Part shown: piece by piece, positions 1 through 9,527 of the stretch
Layout: each line of letters begins with the position of its first letter
Numbering within the stretch: position 1 is the stretch's first letter
Source: Harmothoe impar
Taxonomy: Eukaryota > Annelida > Polychaeta > Phyllodocida > Polynoidae
Length of the DNA stretch: 64,000 nucleotides
NCBI GenBank assembly: GCA_947462335.1
Contig: OX381721.1
Location: forward strand, 10,057,910-10,121,909
Direction of reading: 5' to 3'
Notes under the pieces: model-generated
The model's input: only the letters and a program-made list of their open reading frames with translations
Databases searched by the model: none
Told to the model about the DNA's origin: nothing
Translations under genes and position numbers: made by a program

Positions 1-2
1 CT

Positions 3-287
3 GTAAGAGCGAGAGCAAATGTAAAGGGTTTGTCAGCCTTTAAAACTGTAGAAACTGCTGACATTTTAACTTATTTCTGCTATGACAACACTGAGGTAGC
101 TAAACAGGCGACCAAGGTCAAAAAATCAGTATCTAAATCAGAGGGACCTAGGTCCTGTTTTGCTTTCAACAAGGTATCAGGTTGCAGCTCGCAGGGGTGT
201 AGATATAAGCACCAATGTATGTTCTGCAAATCCTCCTCACATGGGGCTTTTGATTGCAAGAATGAGTCTAAGTCGGTCTCTAAGTAG
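3..287 (+). CDS. Gag-like protein, C-terminal part (5' end outside window)
   Basis: The frame is open from the first complete codon at position 3, so the true start lies left of the window; the only nearby in-frame starts would be non-ATG. The C-terminal half holds a Cys/His cluster (CFAFNKVSGC, then CRYKHQC, then CKSSSH), as in the nucleic-acid-binding ends of DIRS/Ngaro gag proteins. It presumably packages the element RNA. It ends at a TAG (285-287) with the RT frame continuing directly in phase after that stop. Confidence 0.7.
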   Translation, partial: VRARANVKGLSAFKTVETADILTYFCYDNTEVAKQATKVKKSVSKSEGPRSCFAFNKVSGCSSQGCRYKHQCMFCKSSSHGAFDCKNESKSVSK

Positions 288-317
288 GATGTTGGGGATG
301 TACTACTTAAGGAGTCT

Positions 318-2324
318 ATGATTGAGATTGCCCTAGACCCTGATGTAATTACCTCCAGAGCCCAAACTCAGGCTATCAAAAATGAGTCAGGTATTTTTGG
401 GAGTCCTAAAACCTTTTTGGGCGACCCAGAATGTTCAAAAAACCTCGAGAACTTTGAAAATAATTTTTCTTCTCGAGATAGTTCAAAAAGTTTTGAAAAT
501 TTTGAGGATTTTTCAAATTGTTCAAAAAATGTAAATTTCTCGTCAGGCAGTAATTTACCTGGAGAATTAGGCAATCTACTTGTTACACCTAATAATTTGT
601 TATTTCAAATTGAAGGTGATAGTGATACACCTGTAATTGAGGTGTATGAAAACTGTTTGGCTGGTACATGTAAATGCAAGCATTTGATTGGGGGCAGAAG
701 TACAAGCCTTATGCCCTGCAGATTTGCCCATTTCTTGTTTGGCCAGGGCAATGTTTTGCCCCATGACCCTGAAATGGCTGATTTTATTTGGCAGGGAGTT
801 GTAAACGGTTTCAAAATTGTTGACAATAATTGTGAAACCGAGTATTTTTGTAAAAATTATAACTCTATTCTCGAGGAAAATTTTTACTCAGAAATGTGTG
901 ACCTAGTTCAGCAAGAGACCCAGGCAGGGTTAGTGACTCAGACAAAAATGAGACCTAGATGTGTCCATGCTTTAGGTGGGATTTCTAAATCGAATGGTAA
1001 ACTTAGGCCTATTACAGATTGTAGCATGCCAGAAAAGAAGGCTATAAATAATTTTATGCAGCAAACTTATAAGCCATTTACTTATAATTCAGTTAGTACA
1101 GCTGTAAAACTTTTGGATCAAGGTGATCACATGGCTGTTATAGATTTGAAATCAGCCTATAGAACGGTGAATGTGTATGCCCCTCACTGTACCTTTCAGG
1201 GTTTCAGGTGGAATTTTGGTTCGGGTTATGAAAATTATGAAAACAACAGGCTGTCATTCGGTCTGAGGTGTGCGCCTTATATTTTCAACCAGATATCTGA
1301 ATTTCTAGTGTTGGTGGGTAGAGCATATGGAGTTGGTAAGGTGGTGAATTACCTTGACGATTTCCTAATAATTTGTGATTCTGAGCTGGAGTGTCTTCGC
1401 CAGCGAGACCTTTTGATAGAGGTGATGGAATTTTTGGGGTTTAATGTTGCTTTTAATAAGGTATCTTCTCCATGTACTACTACTACTTTTCTAGGGATTA
1501 CAATAGATTCAGTTAATATGGAACTAACCCTGCCGGAGGAAAAGCTGTTTAAGCTTAATAGAGCTTTAGAAGAGTGTATTGATCGGTCTCATGCTACCAA
1601 GAAACAATTACAAAGCATTGGTGGATTAATGAGTTTCTGCTCGTCGGTTGTGAGGGGTGGAAGAACTTTTAGTAGGCGCCTTTTTGACTTATGTGCTAGG
1701 GCTAAAGATAGAGGTTCAATTTATTTATGTGAAGAGACCAGGAAAGACTTGCTGTGGTGGAAGCAGTTCTGTCGACATTTTAATTGTAAATCGTTAATTC
1801 CTAAAGATCTTACATTCGATCCTATAGTGTCTGACGCTTCTACTAAGGGCTTTGGCGCCTGGTCGGGTACAGACTTCTTATATGGTATTTGGGATAAAGA
1901 ATTTTTCCCAGCGTCTAAATGTAATCATAGAGTTCTTCCTCCTCTCCTGGATCGGTTAGAGGTACATAAAGATAACATTAATGTATATGAACTTTGGCCG
2001 GTTCTAGTTGGCTTGAAAAGGTGGGGGGAGAAATATAGAGACTCTCGCATCCATATTATAACTGATAATATGCAGGTCTTAGCCAATATAAATACCGGTA
2101 GGAGCAAGAATCACCTCAGTATGGAATGGCTCAGAGAGCTATTTTGGTTATGTTTCATATATAATATTGATTTGTTTGCTACTTATATTAAATCTGAAGA
2201 TAATATATTAGCTGATCAATTATCTAGGCTACCGTATAAGGGTTATATTAATTTGTGTAATAAATCCTTAGCCTTGAATAACATGTGCTGTGTGTCTTTA
2301 CAGGAAACCTTTTGTCCCAGCTGA
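318..2324 (+). CDS. Reverse transcriptase-RNase H polyprotein of the Ngaro-like element
   Basis: 668 codons from the ATG at 318. The N-terminal ~190 residues are low-complexity (F/N/S rich) and unassigned. The RT domain covers roughly residues 200-400, with AVIDLKSAYR (palm motif A), LSFGLRCAPY and the catalytic YLDD at 345-348. RNase H follows: DAS near 505, YELWP near 557, TDN near 582, and a final ILADQLSR near 633 supply acidic catalytic residues. The protein copies element RNA into DNA and degrades the template. The frame is continuous with gag apart from one TAG at 285-287, so a gag-RT readthrough product is possible. It ends at TGA 2322-2324, overlapping the recombinase ATG by one base. 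Confidence 0.92.
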   Translation: MIEIALDPDVITSRAQTQAIKNESGIFGSPKTFLGDPECSKNLENFENNFSSRDSSKSFENFEDFSNCSKNVNFSSGSNLPGELGNLLVTPNNLLFQIEGDSDTPVIEVYENCLAGTCKCKHLIGGRSTSLMPCRFAHFLFGQGNVLPHDPEMADFIWQGVVNGFKIVDNNCETEYFCKNYNSILEENFYSEMCDLVQQETQAGLVTQTKMRPRCVHALGGISKSNGKLRPITDCSMPEKKAINNFMQQTYKPFTYNSVSTAVKLLDQGDHMAVIDLKSAYRTVNVYAPHCTFQGFRWNFGSGYENYENNRLSFGLRCAPYIFNQISEFLVLVGRAYGVGKVVNYLDDFLIICDSELECLRQRDLLIEVMEFLGFNVAFNKVSSPCTTTTFLGITIDSVNMELTLPEEKLFKLNRALEECIDRSHATKKQLQSIGGLMSFCSSVVRGGRTFSRRLFDLCARAKDRGSIYLCEETRKDLLWWKQFCRHFNCKSLIPKDLTFDPIVSDASTKGFGAWSGTDFLYGIWDKEFFPASKCNHRVLPPLLDRLEVHKDNINVYELWPVLVGLKRWGEKYRDSRIHIITDNMQVLANINTGRSKNHLSMEWLRELFWLCFIYNIDLFATYIKSEDNILADQLSRLPYKGYINLCNKSLALNNMCCVSLQETFCPS

Positions 2325-3229
2325 TGAGTGAACAGCAGAAACTTTTGGATGCTAGTCTGGCAGATACAACCAAACTGACACGAGCAGCTCAATTAAGGAG
2401 GTATAATAATTTTTGCAAATTATTTCATTTGAAGGAATTTCCTTGCTCGTCAATTCAGGCTCGGATGTATGCTACTTATTTATCCTCCAGAGTAAGACCC
2501 GTGTCAGTGCGTAATTATCTCTCTGCTGTTTGGTATCAGTGTAAAATATTAGGTTTCTCAGATTTTTCTATGTGTTTTTTGCTGAAACAACTTTTAAATG
2601 GGATTGATAGGACTTATGCTTGCTTTAATAGTCCTTCAAGATATCCGTTGTCGGTCATTGAGTTATTGGCTATGTTTAAATTTCTAAACATGCAAAATTC
2701 TGAACACAAGTCGTTTTGGCTTGCAGTGTTGCTGTGCTTCAGGGGCCTTCTGCGGAAATGTCACGTGACCAATACCAGACATTCCTTGACATGTGGGGAC
2801 ATAGATGTATCTTCGTCCCATGTCACCCTAAAAATTAGGTCTTCTAAAACAGATCAATTAGGTAAATCACCTTTTAAGATTTTTCTCCACAACATCCCGG
2901 GTTCTCCCCTTTGTGTGAGAAAATTACTAATTGATTCTATTCAAAATTCTCATAGAAGCTCAGACTTAGTGCATTTGCACTACAATGCCTTTAACTCAAG
3001 ACTGAAGGATTTGTCTAAAAGATTGGGCTTGCCTGTCGACAGGATAAGTACCCATTCTTTAAGGCATGGGGGGGCCTCTCTTTTGAGGTCCTTGAATGTA
3101 CCACTGGATTCTATCAGGGTACTTGGTAACTGGAAATCCAGTGCTATTTACCGGTACTTGCATGATTCTGATTCAGAATTGTTGTTGATTGATTATGTAC
3201 CTGTGAAGTATTTTTCATCTTTAATGTAA
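2324..3229 (+). CDS. Tyrosine recombinase (integrase) of the Ngaro-like element
   Basis: 301 residues if started at the ATG 2324-2326, which shares its A with the RT stop (TGATG). The open frame extends upstream to 2285, so a start in the overlap or frameshifting is the alternative. The C-terminal catalytic domain shows the first Arg near residues 140-144 (FRGLLRK), the H-x-x-R box HSLRHGG at 244-250, GNWKS with the Trp at 270, and candidate nucleophile Tyr in YRYLH (276-278). The full R-H-R-W-Y set appears present, so the enzyme is probably active. It would integrate the circular cDNA. Confidence 0.92.
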   Translation: MSEQQKLLDASLADTTKLTRAAQLRRYNNFCKLFHLKEFPCSSIQARMYATYLSSRVRPVSVRNYLSAVWYQCKILGFSDFSMCFLLKQLLNGIDRTYACFNSPSRYPLSVIELLAMFKFLNMQNSEHKSFWLAVLLCFRGLLRKCHVTNTRHSLTCGDIDVSSSHVTLKIRSSKTDQLGKSPFKIFLHNIPGSPLCVRKLLIDSIQNSHRSSDLVHLHYNAFNSRLKDLSKRLGLPVDRISTHSLRHGGASLLRSLNVPLDSIRVLGNWKSSAIYRYLHDSDSELLLIDYVPVKYFSSLM

Positions 3230-3262
3230 TTATTGCATTATTACATTGTGGTTGGTGTGTTG

Positions 3263-3623
3263 TTGGCCTGGTAATATCTGATACTTGACACCAAACTCAC
3301 TGACTTCTCAATTTGTTCACATGTATATACTCATAGTAATTATATACTCAGAATAATTATATTAATATATAATATATTGTAACTATTACTCAGAATGAAT
3401 TATATTAATATATAAAATATATTGTTATTACAATTCAACAGATATTTATATTGCTGTAAACTATATACCTCCGCTTGGGTAGAAACAAGAATCCTTGATA
3501 GGCTGATTAATATATTCGTCAAGTTAACGTACATGTATGACATTTTCTAGTTACCGGTAGTAACTATAGTAACTCGTTCATATTTGTCTATTATAATCCA
3601 AAGCCCACAGCAACTATTTATAG
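3263..3623 (+). repeat. B1 split direct repeat of the retrotransposon
   Basis: 361 nt recurring at 4026-4386 with an offset of 763 and no difference seen. AT-rich, with an internal near-duplicate of a TACTCAGAAT/ATTATATTAATATATA segment. It starts 33 nt after the recombinase stop. Confidence 0.9.
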
Positions 3624-4025
3624 GACAGATCAACGCGGTTGAATCCAAGTATAAATAAGCGAGTGGGCGTGGCCGTGGTTCCTGAGCAGCTCACCAGAGG
3701 GCGCCCCAGACTGACCTGATTTATGAGCAGCTCTCTGATTGGCTGGGAGTGGCTCCATAACAATGCGTCTGATTGGCTGCAGCTCGGGAACCATGGTCAC
3801 TTCTTCTTGTTGGGCCTATACTATAAATGGGCAGTTTCATGGTTTCATGGCCAGTGGCCTTTGAATCTCCAGACCGTTCACACCTGTCAACTAATTTTAA
3901 ATTTTATTTTTAATCTTAAGATTAGAATACAGGTGCTGTTGTAAACGCTATTATTATATAAAAATAGGTTTTTGTGGGAATTTTTTACCCAATGGTATCG
4001 TTATTGCGTAATAAAGTAGGCTATA
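3624..4025 (+). repeat. A2 block between B1 and B2 (presumed copy of the left-end A1 repeat)
   Basis: 402 nt lying exactly between the two B copies, with a base composition unlike them: GC-richer at its start and containing TATAAATA at 3650-3657. In split-direct-repeat elements this block duplicates the left terminus and is used to regenerate a full-length copy. A1 lies outside the window, so identity could not be checked. Confidence 0.7.
3650..3657 (+). promoter_or_regulatory. TATA box in the A2 block
   Basis: TATAAATA near the start of A2, followed by a GC-richer stretch. If A1 at the left end is a copy of A2, this box would be the element's promoter. Function is inferred from position and sequence only. 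Confidence 0.4.
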
Positions 4026-4386
4026 TTGGCCTGGTAATATCTGATACTTGACACCAAACTCACTGACTTCTCAATTTGTTCACATGTATATACTCATAGT
4101 AATTATATACTCAGAATAATTATATTAATATATAATATATTGTAACTATTACTCAGAATGAATTATATTAATATATAAAATATATTGTTATTACAATTCA
4201 ACAGATATTTATATTGCTGTAAACTATATACCTCCGCTTGGGTAGAAACAAGAATCCTTGATAGGCTGATTAATATATTCGTCAAGTTAACGTACATGTA
4301 TGACATTTTCTAGTTACCGGTAGTAACTATAGTAACTCGTTCATATTTGTCTATTATAATCCAAAGCCCACAGCAACTATTTATAG
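4026..4386 (+). repeat. B2 split direct repeat, right end of the retrotransposon
   Basis: Second copy of the 361-nt B repeat. Identity with B1 stops at 3623/4386, which sets the right end of the element. Confidence 0.88.
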
Positions 4387-4677
4387 AGTATTACAGTGTA
4401 TTGAATATCAACCAGCAGAACATGTTTGTACAGAATGATTAATAATATCATATCTATAATATTCCATATTGTATAACTGACTCTGATAACTGATGATAGA
4501 ATTCTTGAAAGAAAAAGAAAAATCAACTTGTTTGAAACGTCGATCATTTTCAACCTACCTCTCTACGCTATCTTCATTAGATCTGATGTACTACATATTA
4601 TGTGTTTAATAAAGTTTGTAAACTGACTTGACCGGGTTGTGTTTTGCGTGTATATAAATTCAACCAGTATGATAGAA
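4387..4677. other. Intron 1 of ACE-A, no recognised feature
   Basis: AT-rich sequence between the retrotransposon end and the miniature element. Only a lone AATAAA near 4607 was seen; no coding potential recognised. Confidence 0.4.
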
Positions 4678-5026
4678 TTAAAGGCATTCCACACAATCTA
4701 GCTGATTTTAGATCGACCAACAATTTTCCTTAGTGACTATTTGGGATACTAGCCTGATGCTTATGGAACACAAAGAAGAGAAAAATCATATGTTATGTGG
4801 GTTATCTGTCTTTTGGAGGGCATTCATATCTAGGTGCATTATATACAGGCTCTTATGAGAAAATCATATTTTTCTATTTTCCACACAGAAAAAAGTATGG
4901 CACTTGAATGGTAAATCATAAAATATAAGTATGAGAAATCTGCAAATATTATTTTTGCAAGTAGTTTCGTTTTTTGCCACCAGGTGCCATATATATATAT
5001 GCGTAGATTGTGTGGAATACCTTTAA
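4678..5026. mobile_element. TTAA-flanked miniature inverted-repeat element (MITE)
   Basis: TTAAAGGCATTCCACACAAT at 4678 is answered by its reverse complement at 5004-5026, one mismatch in 23. Both ends carry TTAA, the target-site duplication used by piggyBac-type transposases. The interior is non-coding, so it would need a transposase in trans. It lies in intron 1 of ACE-A. Confidence 0.65.
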
Positions 5027-5290
5027 GGGTCGAGCAGGAGGAGCCCAGAATGGAATAATTCACGGGGTTCAGGGTACAACGCCTGGCCCTGGGTATAAAG
5101 TTTGATTTATGTAGAAACACGTTTTCCAGTGATAGCCATGCTGAACAATCAATTGGGTGGTCTTTTATGTCCAGTGTGTATAGCTTTAAGAGTATGTACT
5201 GCCCAGCCTCCTTTTAGAAGAGGGAATGATTAAGTCTAAATATAAAGTGCGAATCAAATTCTGATGTATAAACTGTTAAAAGTTATTTAC

Positions 5291-5512
5291 CAAAAGTCTC
5301 TGGTTGTGGTCTGTGAGGTTGGTGAAGTAGTTCCAATAGGCCAGTGTAGATGTGTAGTACTCCTTCATGGCCCTCTGATTGTAGTCATTTAGCCAGGCTC
5401 TGGCAACATTTTCATCTGTTATTTTACTGTCATCAGCGGTTAGTGAGCCAACTAGTATACCACATACTACAGTCACCATGAGGGCCCCACAGGCCCAGGT
5501 ACTGCTCGTCAT
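5291..5512 (-). CDS. ACE: ACE-A: first coding exon of a third ACE-like gene (rest outside window)
   Basis: 74 codons from the ATG at 5512: a signal peptide with a hydrophobic stretch (ALMVTVVCGILVGSLTA), then [22 protein letters not shown] and [10 protein letters not shown], matching exon 1 of ACE-B and ACE-C and the N-terminus of M2 peptidases. The donor GTAAAT is at 5285-5290, phase 0 as in the other two genes. Three codons longer than exon 1 of B and C, all in the signal region. Exon 2 and beyond would lie left of the retrotransposon at 1-4386. Whether the gene is intact cannot be judged from this window. Confidence 0.88.
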
Positions 5513-5800
5513 TATCAAAGTAGAGCCTATACAGTATGAGCTAATGGTGTCCTGGTTTGGGAAAGTTTTCCAAATTCTGTGTGCTGTTATACTATCTGTA
5601 AATTCCTTAATGGTATACTATAGTTATAGTGGACCTCAAGTAGGTGATGGGTGACCTGTTGCAGCCTCCTCCTGCTGGTGCCTGTCCTCCTGGTCCCTCA
5701 GCAGACTGAGAGGTATCTGACTCCTCCCCTCCCAGGCCCACATTTATGTATGTTGGGAGGACGAGCAGCCTGGGAACACTTAGATCAGTCGAGGATGGCT
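5513..5800 (-). promoter_or_regulatory. ACE-A 5' UTR and core promoter module
   Basis: Clear similarity to the regions upstream of exon 1 of ACE-B and ACE-C. On the minus strand CATAAA begins at 5748 and an initiator-like TCAGATA has its A at 5718, exactly 30 nt downstream, with a GGGAGGGGAGGAG tract between. This gives a predicted 5' UTR of about 205 nt. Element functions are inferred from spacing and conservation. Confidence 0.55.
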
Positions 5801-5836
5801 GTACCACTCACTGATACCCCTCAACCATTAGAATAG

Positions 5837-8800
5837 ATGATGCATCGATGCGTTCCTTATACTATAGGGAGTCCACAAAAAAAGATCTTTTAATGGTTAA
5901 TCTTTCTTCTTCTATCGGATTCTATTTTGTAACCCCATATTTCAAAATAATGGACAACATAACATAATATCTAAAAGGTATTAAGGTCTAAGGTATTTTA
6001 GTACCAATAGAATCGGAAACTTTTAAAATTTGCATTCACTTGTGTTGGGCATGGCTGGACCTTCGCATTTAATGCACATACAGGTGATGACCCACCAACA
6101 TGTATTAACATTATTGTTATTTCCCTACCTTAGACAACAATGTCATAATTATGATTTCCAGGGCTTCATAGAAGTTACCTACAGCATATCCGTGGCATAC
6201 CATTAACCACGGCGGAGCAGGAGGAGGACGAAGACAAACAATGCTGACTGGTCACAGGTCAGGCTCCACCTAGTGAGTAACTAACCAACTAATGTTACTC
6301 GATGCTCCCCAGCACCCACTCCACCTAGTGGAGAACACACAAATAGTGGATACAGTGTATGTGAATATACCACAATAAAATCTATGTTGATTATTGTCCC
6401 CATTCATACTGGAATAAAGCTACTGATTGCATCTGGAGAGCTGTATTCAATTTCTAGAAACAGCGTATTGTCAGGAATGAGAATGATTTTCAAACCTCCC
6501 ATATGAAAAGAGTAGAGCTGTTGCACGAGTTACCAGTGACATTGTTAAGGTGGGTCGGTCATTTGGTCTAGGAGTAGCTAGATTTTCACTAGGTTTTCAT
6601 CATAAGAGCATGATAGCATATACTCTCCAAAGAACTCAAGAAGTCCCGAGCTATTTTCTGAGATATTGAAGTTTAAGTCTATATGACATATGATAGGATC
6701 GTTTGGTGTTTTGCCAAGTATCTACAGTCAACCCTTGATAATCGAGTCTTTGACAATCCAGTCCCTCACCTTCCAGTCATAACTTACTGGGGACCGTTTT
6801 TGACTGAAGAAATAATCAATTACTAGTATTAAAGAGTTTACTTTGATACATCCACATCAAATACCCACTCCATGGCATTTACTACATGTATGGTTGTTAC
6901 ATGGGTAAAGGGGGATGAGGAGTAACATCACCCCACTGTCAGCATATAGGGGGCCTACATGTAGTAACAGTACTCAGTGGCAGGATGCTGGCTAGGAGGT
7001 TTGCTTTGTGTATTAATTTAGATTGGCATAAGTGTAATGTAAACACAGTACATGAAATAATCTGAATTACAAACTCAGACAAACTGATGACACTGATTAC
7101 TTATTGGTCTATAGCACTATTATCCCTATAATAGGACTATAATAACACTTTCTGGTCACCCCCCCTTTCTCCCACACACACAAACACATACAGTCATGTA
7201 ATCCTATACTTTGGTGAGACAAATGATTGGTAATCACATTTGGAAAACAAAGAATAATGTAGTATAATATTCCTTACCATACATGTTATACATGTAGGCC
7301 GAACTGTTTAATAGTATCTGAAGTTGATATACATCACACTCCATTCTTAGCCATGGAAATGTTATGAGAATGTACATGCAATTGTATTGCAAAGTTACTT
7401 ATTTAAATTTCTCAGAGCATAGTTATTAATGTTTTCTTTCTTGAAAATGTGTTTTGCATATATGGTCCCACGCATGATTTAAAGGTTTTGGGTGATTGAA
7501 AAAAAAAAGTTGTAAAGAAATGGGAATATACTGAGAGACTTATCTGTAGAGCTTTTGAGTGCAACTTCCACCACAGACAGTTTGGTGCAGGTTTGTTGCC
7601 TGTCTCACAACGCTAAGCTGGATAGTTCTAGCCTCGGTCAGACCACCTCTCAGGGTTTTGCCAACCTGGCCATTACTATGTGACAACCCAGAACAGGTGC
7701 CCCCTGGTGTTTTGTTGCAGAACTACAATGGGATCGACCCACTTTAATCTATTTGAAATCATATACTTAATGTTGTGAAAATAAAGGGGCTGGTGTTCCA
7801 GTAACATTCATTGCAAACAAGTCATTAAATCTGATCTTAGCAAATATCACTTTTCAGAAAATGTTTAGCCAAGATATCACCCATGACACGTAATTGTACA
7901 GTAGCATCCCAAATAAACAGTAAATAGACTGCTGCTTAGGTTATACACCCAGTTAGCCACCTGTTTTCACCGTAGTTGTACTCCCAGTGTAATATTTCAT
8001 GATGAATATTTATTTACAAAAATTTAACTGTTTCGTTTTAACTCATTATACCAACAATAGGTTAGTCAGATAAACACAGCCAACAAAAACAAAAGGTTTG
8101 TAGAAATGACAGGAGTTATTGCTTCAGCTTATTTTTACATTAATTTCAAATTTAAAGATATTTACAATATTTTAAATTTTCAAATAAAAAAATTACAAAA
8201 TATTACAATACTATTAAAACATTAATGCAATATGTTTCAACTAGCTGCATCATAACAGTTGATATATTTAACATGTCATAAACATCTTATTCAGATATCC
8301 ATAGTAGTTATCAAGTATATTGTCATGTTGGTTAGTTCATTAGTATCTGAAAGTGATTATGTACAGAATTGAATAGCAACATTGTCAAGAGAAAGTTTAC
8401 AAAGTGTAAATACTACAGTCATACTACAGGCAGTCCAAATCATTTTAAAGTCCACGTCCACATCCTTTGATGCGATCTATATAACAAGTATCTTCACAAG
8501 GTGACAGCTAACCAGGTTTCCCTCATCGGCTCTGGATACAAAGCTGTATCCATTTTTAGTATACAATCATAGACATGTTGTCACATCGTCGTGTTAAACT
8601 GTGATGCATGAGTCAATGTGTTTACAGCTTGAGTAAAAATCAATTTGTGATCTTTCTTACAATATTAGTGGATTAAACCAATGCTGCAAGCTAATAGGTA
8701 GATATCCCTTCTAGAGTCCTGTGGATGTACTGAGTTGATTCTGTGTTGCATTCAGGAGAAAAATGGTGTTAAAGTACACGTATACCTGCCCTGGACTCCA

Positions 8801-9256
8801 CCCCTCCTCCTCTCCCCTGTACTACATGTCGTATTATAATATATATCATATGGTGAGGGTCCACAGTGGTCCAACACCCCCCTCGCCCCTCCACCCAGCT
8901 TTCACACTCAGGGGCTGTGTACATAGGGGGGGGGGGCAGTGAAGTACAGGGATTTATCTTCGTTGTACACCTAAGCTGTAGCTCTTAGAGACCTAATGAA
9001 TGAGTCCATTATGTCCTTATGATTTTTTTCTTTTTCTAGTCCGTTCATTGTCAGGCCCAAATGAAAACTGTGAGCAGCAGTCTCGTCAAACTGCCATATT
9101 ACCCAACAGGTTCTCTTGTATTTAAGGACGCATATATTATGGGATTTTTAGGGGGCCTGAATTTGTTTTTGATATTTGGAGGAACGGTACTTTCACCCTT
9201 GACGTTTTTCAAGTTGGTAGTCTTGAAACTACAACCTATTCATAATATCATAGTAT
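5837..9256. other. Spacer between ACE-A and ACE-B, including the ACE-B 3' UTR
   Basis: No convincing coding sequence. The right end (about 9200-9256) resembles the region after the ACE-C stop, so is 3' UTR. A candidate minus-strand AATAAA lies at 8009-8014, among several AT-rich possibilities. A C-rich tract is at 8870-8940. A lone CAGTCAACCCTTGATAATCG near 6725 resembles a pogo-type transposon end. Confidence 0.4.
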
Positions 9257-9527
9257 TCAATTGTTGGACAGGAATGCCATAACTATTCCAAAAGAAATTG
9301 TGAGCACAGATGGTAGAAGAAATGTGCTTGAACCATTCAAGTCAGTAAAGGTGCCATCTGGGCACCTCTCATCCCAAGTGACGTCAAAGTCCTTGTTTTG
9401 TTCCTTCAGCCAATCAATGAGCGGCTTGAAGTAGTCCAGCATGGGTTGGGCATCCATGGTCCTGCTGCCTGTTACTTGTTCAAGGGCATCAGGCCACGCC
9501 TTAGATGAACCCAGAGCAAGCATGTTT
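9257..9527 (-). CDS. ACE: ACE-B exon 13 (last coding exon)
   Basis: Begins after TTTCACAG with NMLALGSS, covers [13 protein letters not shown], and ends with [19 protein letters not shown] plus MAFLSNN and TGA. The tail is a GPI-signal-like hydrophobic segment without a cytoplasmic domain. Confidence 0.92.

Larger units (their letters stand above)
1..4386 (+). mobile_element. Ngaro-like (DIRS superfamily) tyrosine-recombinase retrotransposon, 5' part outside window
   Basis: The element reads gag end, RT-RNase H, tyrosine recombinase, then three terminal blocks B1 (3263-3623), A2 (3624-4025) and B2 (4026-4386). B1 and B2 look identical over 361 nt. This B1-A2-B2 order is the split direct repeat layout of Ngaro/PAT-type elements, whose A1 copy sits at the far left end, here beyond position 1. 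No methyltransferase-like domain lies between RNase H and the recombinase, which favours Ngaro over DIRS1/PAT. Elements of this group integrate by a tyrosine recombinase through a circular DNA intermediate and make no target-site duplication. It lies antisense in intron 1 of ACE-A. All three reading frames are open and the repeats identical, so insertion looks recent. Confidence 0.88.

Noticed and set aside
6720..6860. CAGTCAACCCTTGATAATCG as the end of a pogo-type transposon
   Set aside because: No inverted partner found nearby; a single end is not enough.
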